This document shows, in pieces, positions 7,481 to 16,208 of a stretch of DNA of 42,128 bases; the first letter of the stretch is position 1, and every line of letters begins with the position of its first letter. The stretch covers positions 1-42,128 of the forward strand of contig JAQWAQ010000010.1 in NCBI GenBank assembly GCA_028707635.1, given 5' to 3'. This DNA comes from Negativicutes bacterium (lineage in GTDB: Bacteria > Bacillota > Negativicutes > JAAYSF01). The notes below the pieces were generated by a model, which was not told the DNA's origin, did not search any database, and was given only the letters and a program-made list of their open reading frames with translations. Made by a program: the position numbers and the translations under genes.

Positions 7481-7510
7481 GATTATGCTTGTAGCAATAG
7501 GAGTGATAAA

Positions 7511-9439
7511 ATGACGCAAAACTCCAGTTCCGATCTAAATGCTGAGCAGAAAATCGAGCTCATAAGGTCCTCATTGGAAAGGTTGCGAGAAACAGGTGCC
7601 CCAATATGTATTAATGGTGATTTAAATAAGTTAGCTAGTGATGTACGTAAAGTAAAGATATTTAACTCAGCTGAAAGAAGGGAAAAGTGTTTAAAAGGCC
7701 TCCCCTTTGTTGTGCAAGATGATCCTACAGAAAACGATTGGACTGAATTAGTGCAGGATTTTTCACAATTTAATGACAGGCTGCTTTTTAACGGTGATTT
7801 TATTAGATTTCTTAGTCCTGCAACTGTAGATATGGTATCTGACTTAGATGAAGAACGAGATAGAATCTTACAATGCAATGCATTGTCTGAAAGTATTAAC
7901 TTGATAATGGATGCTACCTCTATACGTGACTTAGCAAAAAAAATAGCTGCTACTGTAAAAATTAAAGAACAATGTGATCCCGATGAGAATCCGAAAGTAA
8001 AAAAAATTGCTGAAGAAGCACAAAGACAAGGTGATCTTGAATCTTTTATTCCTATATTGAAGAATAAGATTCCACATTTAAAAAATTTTTTTGGCGTAGA
8101 AGTAAAAAAAGGAGATAAATTAACATCCTCACAGCTTGCATTACTACATATACTATTTATGGTGGAAAATAGTGAAGAAACAAGGCATAAAGGACTTCTA
8201 GCTAAATTGCTGGAATCATCATTCTTACAGTTCTACCCAGCTGATACAAACTACCATAAGCACATAATTTTTATTAAATCTTGCTTCTTGCAAAAAATGG
8301 AATTTATAGAGGCTTATCGCATTGAGTATATAAAAGGCTTAATTTATTATGGGGTTAATACAATTGAAAACTTTCTATATAAAAGTGCTGAAGAATATAT
8401 AATCAATCAATTAGGAAGTGGCGAAAAATTACGGACAAATACTCTTCGAAGGAATTTAATAAATGCTATTTGTTGTCAATTAGAGAAGAAGAATACTCAA
8501 AAGATTGTAAAGAATAGCCCTATTTCACAGGAATTATCCGCTGATGAGAAAGAATTTATTGAAGCATATTTTTATTTTATAAAACTTGGCATACACAGTA
8601 CAATCGATGAACCAATCATTCCAACGTATGATGCAGAAACTCATTATTGCAATATCTGGGCTAAAATGAAGCTAAATAATCAATATAATGAATTAGTTAT
8701 AGCAGATGCAACTGTGAAAAATATTACACAACTTTTTGAAAAGCACAAGCAGAAAAATGTCCTGATGGCATTAGGCGAATTAACAGGATTTTTTTCAGAC
8801 TTATCTATAGTCACAAAAAAGCTACCACAAATCAAAGAATTTATTAAGAATCATTCAAAAAAAATTGCCGAAGTACTTGTTGATGGTGAGAGCCGTACTG
8901 ATAACTGGGGTAGAAACATAAAAAATCATTGTGATTGTTGTATAAATCTATGTGATTTTGTGTTGCGTAATGGACTAGTAGAGATTAACTGTTTGAATGA
9001 CTTTATAAATTATATCTATTTATTTGAAAAATGCTGTGCAGATGAAGTAAGTTTGCCAATCGCCGGATTCCGGGGTGGAAAAGCACGCCGACGCTCAATA
9101 GCTATGAAAACTGTACTATTATACTTTAACGATAATATGAACTCGAAGCTTAGTTTTGACAATATAGACTCTATGGAGTTTTCAGATGTTTTTTTTGGAA
9201 TTATAGCCTTTTGTAATACGCTAAATGCAATCAATCGTATGGAAGGTAGGTCAATTATAGAATCAAGGCAGACACTGAGAAGATTGCTGTATGTTTATTT
9301 CAGTGAAGCGATTCCGTTATTAAAGCAGAAAGATTATCCATTTAAGTCTTTCACGAATTATGCGGAAGATATTTTTCCACCAGAACTTATACACCAGTTT
9401 TGCTTACAAGAAATAAAAAATCTTAAAAACCAGAAATAG
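7511..9439 (+). CDS. Large protein of unknown function (642 residues)
   Basis: I do not recognise this protein. It has no signal peptide, membrane helix, Walker motif or nuclease motif that I can see. It is Lys/Glu/Asn-rich and mostly helical in character, with short cysteine clusters (NHCDCCINLCDF; FEKCCADE) and a basic patch FRGGKARRRS. I chose ATG 7511 because AGGAGTG lies 7 nt upstream; the frame is open 43 codons further, but that part is encoded by the TTTCCCCA repeats and promoter. It stands alone between two terminators with its own regulatory region, so it looks like an independent cargo gene of the element. A large helical scaffold is possible; function is unknown. Confidence 0.6.
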   Translation: MTQNSSSDLNAEQKIELIRSSLERLRETGAPICINGDLNKLASDVRKVKIFNSAERREKCLKGLPFVVQDDPTENDWTELVQDFSQFNDRLLFNGDFIRFLSPATVDMVSDLDEERDRILQCNALSESINLIMDATSIRDLAKKIAATVKIKEQCDPDENPKVKKIAEEAQRQGDLESFIPILKNKIPHLKNFFGVEVKKGDKLTSSQLALLHILFMVENSEETRHKGLLAKLLESSFLQFYPADTNYHKHIIFIKSCFLQKMEFIEAYRIEYIKGLIYYGVNTIENFLYKSAEEYIINQLGSGEKLRTNTLRRNLINAICCQLEKKNTQKIVKNSPISQELSADEKEFIEAYFYFIKLGIHSTIDEPIIPTYDAETHYCNIWAKMKLNNQYNELVIADATVKNITQLFEKHKQKNVLMALGELTGFFSDLSIVTKKLPQIKEFIKNHSKKIAEVLVDGESRTDNWGRNIKNHCDCCINLCDFVLRNGLVEINCLNDFINYIYLFEKCCADEVSLPIAGFRGGKARRRSIAMKTVLLYFNDNMNSKLSFDNIDSMEFSDVFFGIIAFCNTLNAINRMEGRSIIESRQTLRRLLYVYFSEAIPLLKQKDYPFKSFTNYAEDIFPPELIHQFCLQEIKNLKNQK

Positions 9440-9457
9440 ATTACTCTCGAGCTATAT

Positions 9458-9499
9458 ATAACCGGTGCAGAATATGCCTTCTGCACCGGTTATTCTTTA
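9458..9499 (+). terminator. Rho-independent terminator
   Basis: A perfect 15-bp stem (9458-9472 with 9479-9493), 6-base loop, then TTCTTTAT. It ends the 7511-9439 gene. Confidence 0.85.
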
Positions 9500-9672
9500 T
9501 GTAAAGTAGGTATTCAAAATCAGCAAAAATTGTCAAAGCGATATCAATTATCCATACAGTACAGATCTATTATACTTACGTTGTAGCTGAAAGGCACTTC
9601 TCAACAGCTCAGGTGCAATCAAAAATGCTATCGCTAATGTGACAGAGCTAAATTTTAATACAAGGAGGATTG

Positions 9673-9702
9673 ATGACGCTAGAAAATATATTCTTCAATT
9701 GA
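9673..9702 (+). CDS. Putative 9-residue leader peptide
   Basis: AAGGAGG at 9662-9668 is followed by ATG 9673 and an ORF reading MTLENIFFN before TGA. The ribosome site is as strong as that of any large gene here, while the ORF is far too short for a normal protein. It lies 93 bp before the ATPase gene, in a stretch with competing hairpins, so a leader peptide is plausible. Translation is unproven. Confidence 0.35.
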   Translation: MTLENIFFN

Positions 9703-9705
9703 AAG

Positions 9706-9786
9706 CACAATAGCCCCATAAATAGAACGAAGTTATTGTGTAGCATCTGGGCTAACGGGAAGATCTTAAAATAATCCGTTAGGAGG
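9706..9786 (+). promoter_or_regulatory. Alternative hairpins between leader ORF and ATPase ribosome site
   Basis: Three stems can be drawn: CACAATA/TATTGTG (9706-9712/9734-9740), TAGCCC/GGGCTA (9711-9716/9749-9754) and CTAACGG/CCGTTAG (9752-9758/9776-9782). The second excludes both others by overlap. The third reaches the first two bases of AGGAGG (9781-9786), the ribosome site of the next gene. The rest of the 9440-9794 gap shows nothing else recognisable. Confidence 0.35.
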
Positions 9787-9794
9787 AATATATT

Positions 9795-11822
9795 GTGTTC
9801 GAAAATAAAAACGTGTTTGTTCCACCGGCTGTATTGCCTATATCTCCTTATACAAAAGGAAATGTTGTCAAAATGGATGCCGAAGACAAATATATTATGA
9901 CTAAACCATTTGTCGAAAATTTTGAGGTGCCTAACGAAGCTAGTTCTCCTTATAAAACCGCCGTTGCCTGGCAAAAAGAAACGGGAGTTCGCTGCATTTC
10001 GTTGATGCCTGAAAAATCAAGCGAACAAACAAAACTTAATAACAAAGGCCTTGCTGGAATTGATGAAAACCAATTTTTAGAAGATGCCGAGGGGTTGTAT
10101 TGTAAAATACAGGGGAAAGTGGTGAAAATTTGCAACTTTCATTTGCGTATTTCTAAAATTACTGTATATAAACGATACTATGGCGGTGAAAGGAGATTCA
10201 TCAACTTTGAGGTCATTGCCCCTAATAATGCCGTTATAAAAGTCGACATGCCGATCGCCGAATATAAACGAATGATGAGTAAATTAACTTCTGATTATCC
10301 TCAGTTATCTGTAAACCCTCGATTTGGCAATGCAGCTAGTTATTTTTCGGAGTATGCTTCTAACAAATATGCTAGTGCTCTAGATCGGCTAAAAACAGAG
10401 GTAATTTACGATTACCATGGGTGGGCAAAAATAGGGGCAAAAATGGTTTATTTATCCAAGTCGTTATCGTATTGCAATGCCGAGTGTTATTTGCCGCAAA
10501 TTAGTCGTGATAAAATGTCTCAAGTTTATGTAACCGGGCAGTCATTTTTAGATGTAGGTAAAAAAGTCTACCAGAATGGACAAATCGATTCCATTGCTAC
10601 ATTAAAACAGATATTGCCAATCTTTCTTTATGCCCATGCTGGTTATACCGCAAAGCTGTTTAAAGATGCGGGATGCGACTTACAATTCGTATTAGCCATA
10701 ATCGGAAAAACCGGCTCCTTCAAAACGAGTATCAGTAAAGTCATTTTTGAAACCTTTAATACAAAACCAATGTTGAACTTTCAATCTACCCCACGCGCTA
10801 TCGAGCTTTATCGCGATGCTTGCCGAGATATGACACTTATATTAGACGATATCTTTAGCTGTCGTGATAAAGAAACCATGGCTAAGTTTGAGAACGTCCT
10901 GCGCTGCTTCGGTGATAATATCGCAAAGGCGAAGTCAGATATAACGACAAATAAAATTGAGCAATTCGATGTCCGTGGAGCCTGTGTGATTACGGCAGAG
11001 AACGAATTAGCGCGCCAGCAATCCTCCATGTTGCGTTATATCACTGTTCATGTCGATAAAAACAGCTTTTCTAGCGAAGAACTTAAAAAATGGCAAACAG
11101 ATGCAATTAATTCCAAGCGTAATGGTGTAGCTTCAAAGTTACAAGAGTATTTTGCTTTATACATCCAGTACTTGGAGGAACACTACAATACCATCCTTAG
11201 AACTATCATGGATTTTGAAGCACCTAAACTTAAATTAGATTTTGCAAGGTTGCAATCTAACTATAAGTGCCTAGCAATTTTGGCGCGTTTAGTACTGAAT
11301 TTTGGCATTAACTCTTTGGCATTAACAATTAATGAAGCAGAAGAAATTTATGAACAATGGATATCTGTTTTACAAGACATTATCCTTACGAATCATCGTG
11401 ATAGTAAGGTATGTTCCCCTTTCGAGTTATTTGCCTACGCACTTAATCAGGGTATCGGCACCGGAATGATTACTATTGCTGGGGAAAAATGTCAATACGC
11501 AGAAGATGTCGGTAAATTGTATATTGGCTATAGGGAAAGTAAGGATGACACATATGTGTTAAATCCAGAGAAAGCTTATCAATTTGTGGAGAATTTTTAC
11601 AACAAAAAAGGCGCCTCCTTCCAGTCTTCGGACACCGCTGTATATCGAGATCTATATGATCATGGAATTATATCGGGCTACGTAGAAAAATATACGAAGA
11701 GCAATGGGACAGAGAGTGTTCGTGTCCGTTATCTAAAGAAAGTAACCATTCAAAATGTCAGTACGTCTATGCTTGTTATCAATAAAACAGCATTTGACGA
11801 GCTAATCAAAAATATGGAATAA
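9795..11822 (+). CDS. P-loop ATPase/helicase-like protein of the mobile element (DUF927-like)
   Basis: 675 residues starting at GTG 9795, 8 nt after AGGAGG. The centre has a P-loop of the form GKTGSFKT (304-311), a Walker B strand MTLILDD (346-352) and a sensor-like strand ending in TAEN, with an R-rich region after it. This P-loop with Phe before Lys-Thr resembles DUF927/superfamily-3-type ATPases of plasmids and phages that load onto or unwind DNA at an origin. The N-terminal 200 residues have no recognisable primase motif; the C-terminus ends in a probable winged-helix region (TAVYRDLYDHGIISGYVEK). It is followed at once by 11835. A role in element replication is inferred. Confidence 0.65.
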   Translation: MFENKNVFVPPAVLPISPYTKGNVVKMDAEDKYIMTKPFVENFEVPNEASSPYKTAVAWQKETGVRCISLMPEKSSEQTKLNNKGLAGIDENQFLEDAEGLYCKIQGKVVKICNFHLRISKITVYKRYYGGERRFINFEVIAPNNAVIKVDMPIAEYKRMMSKLTSDYPQLSVNPRFGNAASYFSEYASNKYASALDRLKTEVIYDYHGWAKIGAKMVYLSKSLSYCNAECYLPQISRDKMSQVYVTGQSFLDVGKKVYQNGQIDSIATLKQILPIFLYAHAGYTAKLFKDAGCDLQFVLAIIGKTGSFKTSISKVIFETFNTKPMLNFQSTPRAIELYRDACRDMTLILDDIFSCRDKETMAKFENVLRCFGDNIAKAKSDITTNKIEQFDVRGACVITAENELARQQSSMLRYITVHVDKNSFSSEELKKWQTDAINSKRNGVASKLQEYFALYIQYLEEHYNTILRTIMDFEAPKLKLDFARLQSNYKCLAILARLVLNFGINSLALTINEAEEIYEQWISVLQDIILTNHRDSKVCSPFELFAYALNQGIGTGMITIAGEKCQYAEDVGKLYIGYRESKDDTYVLNPEKAYQFVENFYNKKGASFQSSDTAVYRDLYDHGIISGYVEKYTKSNGTESVRVRYLKKVTIQNVSTSMLVINKTAFDELIKNME

Positions 11823-11834
11823 GGGTGATAAATT

Positions 11835-12524
11835 ATGAATGATGCAGAAAAATTAGATATTGTTGAACGAGTCCCTGTTTTTCACTTTGCGCTAATCACG
11901 CCAAGGAATGCAGTTGTAGCAGAAACACCCAGCGAGCTGTGGGCGGCAATTGCTTACCGAAAAAGCTTTACTTGTAAAATTTTTGCAGAGCCAGATCTGA
12001 AATTACTACATTGCTTTGTAGGGCAGAAATTTTGCCCCTTCTATTACGAAAATATCTATGAAGAAGGGCTGGCTGGCAGATTACAAATCCCCTTAAATAA
12101 TGCTTCTTACTATGCAATTGAAGATGGTTTTCATTCACTGGAACAGGCTGATGAGCAAGCATTACCATTTATCGAGCAAAATGAAATTACACCAGACAAT
12201 TTTGATCAAGGTTGCTGGGCGATAACAGGCTTAAACGGATTCTACGTTGCACATAGCGCATCTGAGATGGTTGGGGTACTACTTAGTAACAAATTTAAAA
12301 ATCCAGTTGCTGAATGGTGCTGTGATTTTAGAAGTGGGCTGGTAAAAGCTAGGTGGAGCTATGCCCAAAGATTTTATCAAAGGTTTTGCTATCAAAATGA
12401 AACCTTAGAATTCATACCAATGGATGTACACTGGTTCATCGATAGTGCTTATGAGCAAAGAGAGTCGCGACGTACACCACCTAGTCTATGGATGTCAAAA
12501 CTCGCTGAGATGGGTCTATTGTAA
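11835..12524 (+). CDS. Protein of unknown function downstream of the element ATPase
   Basis: 229 residues, no recognised family. Two halves begin alike: FHFALITPRNAVVAETPSEL and CWAITGLNGFYVAHSASEMV, each followed by a hydrophobic helix and a Cys/aromatic strand, so the protein may contain two copies of a small alpha/beta domain. AAGGGTG lies before ATG 11835, 12 bp after the ATPase stop, so the two are probably translated from one mRNA. A partner role to the ATPase is the only inference available. Confidence 0.55.
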   Translation: MNDAEKLDIVERVPVFHFALITPRNAVVAETPSELWAAIAYRKSFTCKIFAEPDLKLLHCFVGQKFCPFYYENIYEEGLAGRLQIPLNNASYYAIEDGFHSLEQADEQALPFIEQNEITPDNFDQGCWAITGLNGFYVAHSASEMVGVLLSNKFKNPVAEWCCDFRSGLVKARWSYAQRFYQRFCYQNETLEFIPMDVHWFIDSAYEQRESRRTPPSLWMSKLAEMGLL

Positions 12525-12567
12525 GTGCTTGTATAATATAAAAAATTCTAAATGAGGTGTATTTACT

Positions 12568-12801
12568 GTGCATGAATTTAAACATAATTTGTATACAATT
12601 CGCGAAATAAACCAGTTGTCCAAAACCGAGCAGCTATCGAAAGCATTTCAGTCCTACAGTTGTATCTACAACCTAATCAAATGCGGGCGCGTTAATGCTA
12701 CTAAAATTGGTAACCGCTATATGCTAAGGATACATGATATCGAACAAGCACTACTTGTAGATTCAGTGGTAGCAGTTGATGGAATTCGCAGAATTAATTG
12801 A
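12568..12801 (+). CDS. Excisionase-like HTH protein next to the integrase
   Basis: 77 residues starting at GTG 12568, with GAGGTG upstream. The centre (FQSYSCIYNLIKCGRVNATKIGNRYMLRIHDIEQAL) is a MerR/excisionase-type HTH fold: helix, turn, basic wing. It lies directly before the tyrosine integrase on the same strand with a hairpin between, the usual xis-int order, so it is the best candidate for the directionality factor that allows excision of this element. It could instead act only as a regulator. Confidence 0.7.
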   Translation: MHEFKHNLYTIREINQLSKTEQLSKAFQSYSCIYNLIKCGRVNATKIGNRYMLRIHDIEQALLVDSVVAVDGIRRIN

Positions 12802-12811
12802 TCAAAGCAAT

Positions 12812-12845
12812 AGCCATCTGATACTTTATCAGATGGCTTACCTTT
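12812..12845 (+). terminator. Terminator between xis-like gene and integrase
   Basis: A perfect 12-bp stem (12812-12823 with 12827-12838), 3-base loop, then TACCTTTT. It would reduce read-through from the xis-like gene into the integrase. Confidence 0.75.
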
Positions 12846-12887
12846 TACCAGAATAACAAATGAACATTTGAACTGTAGGTGATAATA

Positions 12888-14126
12888 ATGGCAGGAACAA
12901 AAAAATATCCTGGAGTAGAACCAAGTACTGCTACAACATTTAAGCTGACTATTACGGATGGGTATACCGTATTGTCGGATGGAACAAAAAAGCAAAACCG
13001 TTATTTTAAAACAGTTAACGCTAAGTCTGCTAAAGAAGCCTCTGACTTGCGCGCTCAATGGATTACTGAGATCAAAGGGGGTGCAATCTTAACCAATAAT
13101 CGAATGACTTTAAAACAGTTCTATGACTACTTCAAGACACATACAGAAGGATTAGCTCCTAAAAGTATTGAGTTTTATAATGGACTTTTTAAAAGAGTGG
13201 ATGCTGCACTGGGACACAAAAAATTAGATGATATCACTCCAAACAATATCAGGGCATTCATTAAAAATCTTGCAGAAGACGGGCTATATAGCGGCACACG
13301 AAAAAATAAAAGCAAACTTTCACAAAGCACGATCCTAAAATACCATCGCATGCTGAATATGCTCTTCAATCGAGCCTGTAAATGGGGCTTAGCCTCTTTT
13401 AATCCCTGTGAGCGTACCGATGCACCCAAAGTTTATTATCGACAAAAAAATGTTTACACTGAAGATGAACTCGGAAAATTTTTATTGTGTCTAGAAAAAG
13501 AGAGTATCAAGCATCGTGCTATGGCAATGATTACTCTTGCCACTGGCTGTAGACGCGGTGAAACTATGGGATTACAATGGAAACATATTAACTTTGAGGC
13601 TGGTACAATCAATATTGAACAAACTGCTCAGTACTTAAGTGGCAAAGGGGTATTTACTAAAGAACCTAAAACCCAAGGCAGTAACCGAATCGTGACTATG
13701 CCAGAAAGTATATCGACTCTATTAAAATCACATAAAGCCAATCAAAATGCAAAACGATTGAAGTTTGGAGATCGATGGGCAGGATCTGAAATTGCTGATG
13801 ATGATTTCGTTTTTACCACATGGGAAGGTAAACAAGCACATCCTGACAGTATAAATACATGGTTAAAGAAGTTTATTACAAATAACGACCTGCCACCAAT
13901 CACGCCCAAGAGCTTCCGCCATATGGCGGCTACCTACCTAATAACATCAGGGACCGATATACGAACTGTTGCTGGAAAGTTAGGTCATGCAAATACTAAT
14001 ACGACAACAATTGTATATACGCATCTTCTCAAATCTTCTGAAAAAGAGACTGCTGACAAGATGGAAAAATTCCTTCAGGAAGCAAGTAAAAAAGCAAAAG
14101 AGACGCAAAAAGAGCAGGCAAAATAA
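12888..14126 (+). CDS. int: Tyrosine site-specific recombinase (integrase)
   Basis: 412 residues from ATG 12888 (AGGTGA 5 nt upstream; GTG 12879 lies inside that site). Domains in order: an arm-type DNA-binding N-terminus, a SAM-like core-binding domain (about 75-165) and a catalytic domain. Catalytic residues visible: R222 (TGCRRGE), K341 and R344 in PKSFRHMA, H367 in LGHANT and the nucleophile Y377 in IVYTHLL. The first His of the usual HxxR box is Lys here. The enzyme integrates and excises the element, probably at the tRNA-Lys gene to the right. The C-terminal tail EKETADKME onward is repeated as a remnant at 18772-18861. Confidence 0.93.
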   Translation: MAGTKKYPGVEPSTATTFKLTITDGYTVLSDGTKKQNRYFKTVNAKSAKEASDLRAQWITEIKGGAILTNNRMTLKQFYDYFKTHTEGLAPKSIEFYNGLFKRVDAALGHKKLDDITPNNIRAFIKNLAEDGLYSGTRKNKSKLSQSTILKYHRMLNMLFNRACKWGLASFNPCERTDAPKVYYRQKNVYTEDELGKFLLCLEKESIKHRAMAMITLATGCRRGETMGLQWKHINFEAGTINIEQTAQYLSGKGVFTKEPKTQGSNRIVTMPESISTLLKSHKANQNAKRLKFGDRWAGSEIADDDFVFTTWEGKQAHPDSINTWLKKFITNNDLPPITPKSFRHMAATYLITSGTDIRTVAGKLGHANTNTTTIVYTHLLKSSEKETADKMEKFLQEASKKAKETQKEQAK

Positions 14127-14138
14127 TTGCCTGCTCTT
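14110..14138 (+). terminator. Integrase terminator containing the stop codon
   Basis: A perfect 12-bp stem (14110-14121 with 14127-14138) whose 5-base loop contains the TAA stop. A similar arrangement is kept at the integrase remnant (18848-18867). Confidence 0.75.
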
Positions 14139-14297
14139 CATGCTTTTATATGTCTATTATACATTTGTTTAATGGGATAATAATCGGCTACAGCACCTGT
14201 ATACAACGGTATCCAATTAGTATATGATGCCTTTGCAACTATTCAGGCCAATCTGCGTAAAAATTCAAATATTATAGATTTACTTTAACTACAACAG

Positions 14298-15200
14298 TCA
14301 TAACAGATTCTGTAACTCGAATTCATCAACAATATGCCGCGGATTTCCCTTTTCAGAAGAATCTTCCCATTCTTTCGCGAATTGACGCAATCTTTCTTGT
14401 ACTGCTTTTTCTGTCTCAACTTGTGCTTCCTTAGCAACCTTATCTTTGATATCATTCTCTACATAAATGGAATCGTGATCGATACCAAAACTTCTAAGCC
14501 ATTTTTCTATTTGTTGGCATACATCCGAAGGAATAATAATTTTCACAAGATATTCCCCTGCCGGGCGATAATAATCCAGTGGCCAAATATTCGTTCCATG
14601 AGCTGTGAAATTACCCGATTGCCTACACATCCGTTTATCCTTCTTGGGGGCATAAAATGCTACTGGCAAATCGTCAACCAGTTTTACTACGTCACTTGTT
14701 TGGATAATTTTCCCATGCAGGATTGTACGTTCATTTAATTGCTTCGGATTAAGAATGAACAATGCTGCATCAGTATCTTTTCTTCCATCTATAGCAAAAA
14801 ATAATGCAACTGTTGCATCTGTAGACCAATCCAACAAAGGCGTTCTTACTCCATAATGCTGTGCTAAGCAAAATTTCATTACAATATCCATGTTTTGATC
14901 ATATGCTATATTTTCTTTATCTAAGAACTTAAAAAACGTCTCTAAATAAAGTCCATCAGGTAAAAATACGCTATCACCGTGCGTATGATAATAAGTAATA
15001 CGTTGAGGGTTCAAAGGTCTATCATACCTATCTTTTATTGTATAAAGGTCTCTGTAAGCACTTGGTTGCAATAAAAAATTAGTATCATTATGTCCACGAA
15101 ACCATCTATCCCCCTCTACATTATATTTAACAATCACGTTAAATAAGTCTTGTAAAGATGATACTTTCGTCGGTTTTAATGTACTTCGTACAACTCCCAT
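14298..15200 (-). CDS. FRG-domain protein, defence-associated
   Basis: 300 residues from ATG 15200 (GAGGGG 7 nt upstream). The FRG domain is clear: DRWFRGH (W33 to H37) and CLAQHYGVRTPLLDWSTDATVALFFA (the AQHYG...LLDW core at about 113-125). The C-terminal part has a helical Lys/Glu-rich stretch (KDKVAKEAQVETEKAVQERLR). FRG domains are named for the Phe-Arg-Gly-type motif, their reaction is not established, and they are often found in defence islands. Here the gene lies just beyond the integrase, divergent from a membrane-anchored Mrr-type nuclease. A role against phage is inferred from this neighbourhood only. Confidence 0.85.
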   Translation of the reverse strand: MGVVRSTLKPTKVSSLQDLFNVIVKYNVEGDRWFRGHNDTNFLLQPSAYRDLYTIKDRYDRPLNPQRITYYHTHGDSVFLPDGLYLETFFKFLDKENIAYDQNMDIVMKFCLAQHYGVRTPLLDWSTDATVALFFAIDGRKDTDAALFILNPKQLNERTILHGKIIQTSDVVKLVDDLPVAFYAPKKDKRMCRQSGNFTAHGTNIWPLDYYRPAGEYLVKIIIPSDVCQQIEKWLRSFGIDHDSIYVENDIKDKVAKEAQVETEKAVQERLRQFAKEWEDSSEKGNPRHIVDEFELQNLL

Positions 15201-15557
15201 AACTTTTCCCCTCAAAAATCATCTGCCGCCATATATAGCCTGATTTAAACTTCAATAGAGACTGGATTAAATCCTCAAACATATCTAGAATACATCTTTA
15301 AGCAAATCCTGCAATAAGACAAGCTCTGTATTGAAAAACTACTTCCTTGGCTGGATTGTTCCCCATAAACTGTAAGATACCTGTCCCAATCTGATTTTTT
15401 ATTTTATCATATATCAGGGGCTTTTTATTGCCACATATTGTTTTTTTCTGCGATTGAACCGCTTTGAAAAATTCACTTTGCCTACTAGAATATCTGGCAT
15501 CTTGGTTGTCTATAATTTAGCCTTCATTTACACAAACTAAAAAATGGAGGTTAGGCC
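15201..15557. other. Divergent intergenic region
   Basis: This 357-bp, A/T-rich gap separates two divergent genes and must hold both promoters. A good -10 TATAAT is at 15511-15516 for the rightward gene but no matching -35 is visible. I see no RNA gene, terminator or repeat in it. Confidence 0.4.
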
Positions 15558-16208
15558 ATGAAATATAGAAGAAAATCTAGTTTTAATAAGATTCTAAATC
15601 ATCATCATTTCATCGACAGCTTCATGGGTATCATTGCTTTATCAATTGCTTATAAAGTTGGAACCTTCCTGGTAACCAATCACCCTTACACACTTCTAGT
15701 TATGCTAGCGATAATTTCACTATCAGCCCTTGGCTACCGCCACCTCACCATCTTGAAATTATTTTCTATGGCAGAAATAGACAGACTTGACGGCAGAGAA
15801 TTCGAATTATATCTTGGTAAACTTTTCAATACCATTGGTTGGCACGCGGAAGTAACTGCCGCCAGTGGTGATCAGGGAGCAGACTTAATCTTGAGGCGAT
15901 TCAACAAAAGAATTGCTGTTCAAGCAAAGCACTATTCCGGTCCAGTTGGTAATAAAGCGATTCAGGAAGTTGTTGCCGCTATAGCCTATTACGGCTGTTC
16001 AGGTGCTATGGTTGTAACCAATAGCTACTTTACAGAGTCAGCCAAAAAGCTAGCCACTGCAAACAAAGTTGAACTTTGGGATAGAGAACGCCTTTATGCT
16101 GAGATCATCAAGCTATCGGAGCACCAAGATAAAAAAATCATCTTGCTTCGAACCGTCGGGTATTACACTACAATTATCCTAAGCTTTCTTGTTCGGATTA
16201 GGCGATAA
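15558..16208 (+). CDS. Membrane-anchored Mrr-type restriction endonuclease
   Basis: 216 residues. Two N-terminal hydrophobic segments (about 22-38 and 43-60) and one at the C-terminus (about 196-212) surround a cytosolic Mrr_cat domain: GREFELYLGKLF (E82), GDQGADLIL (D105, D109), VQAKHYSGPVGNKAIQEV (Q122-x-K124) and VVTNSYFTESAKKLA. This is the PD-(D/E)XK variant of Mrr, which cuts modified DNA. Membrane forms of this domain are known and uncharacterised for the most part. ATG 15558 has GGAGG upstream. It is divergent from the FRG gene. Cleavage of incoming DNA at the membrane is inferred. Confidence 0.88.
   Translation: MKYRRKSSFNKILNHHHFIDSFMGIIALSIAYKVGTFLVTNHPYTLLVMLAIISLSALGYRHLTILKLFSMAEIDRLDGREFELYLGKLFNTIGWHAEVTAASGDQGADLILRRFNKRIAVQAKHYSGPVGNKAIQEVVAAIAYYGCSGAMVVTNSYFTESAKKLATANKVELWDRERLYAEIIKLSEHQDKKIILLRTVGYYTTIILSFLVRIRR

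Noticed and set aside
7382..7510. Upstream extension of the 642-residue protein by 43 codons
   Set aside because: The region is made of inverted TTTCCCCA sites and a promoter, and ATG 7511 has a good ribosome site.
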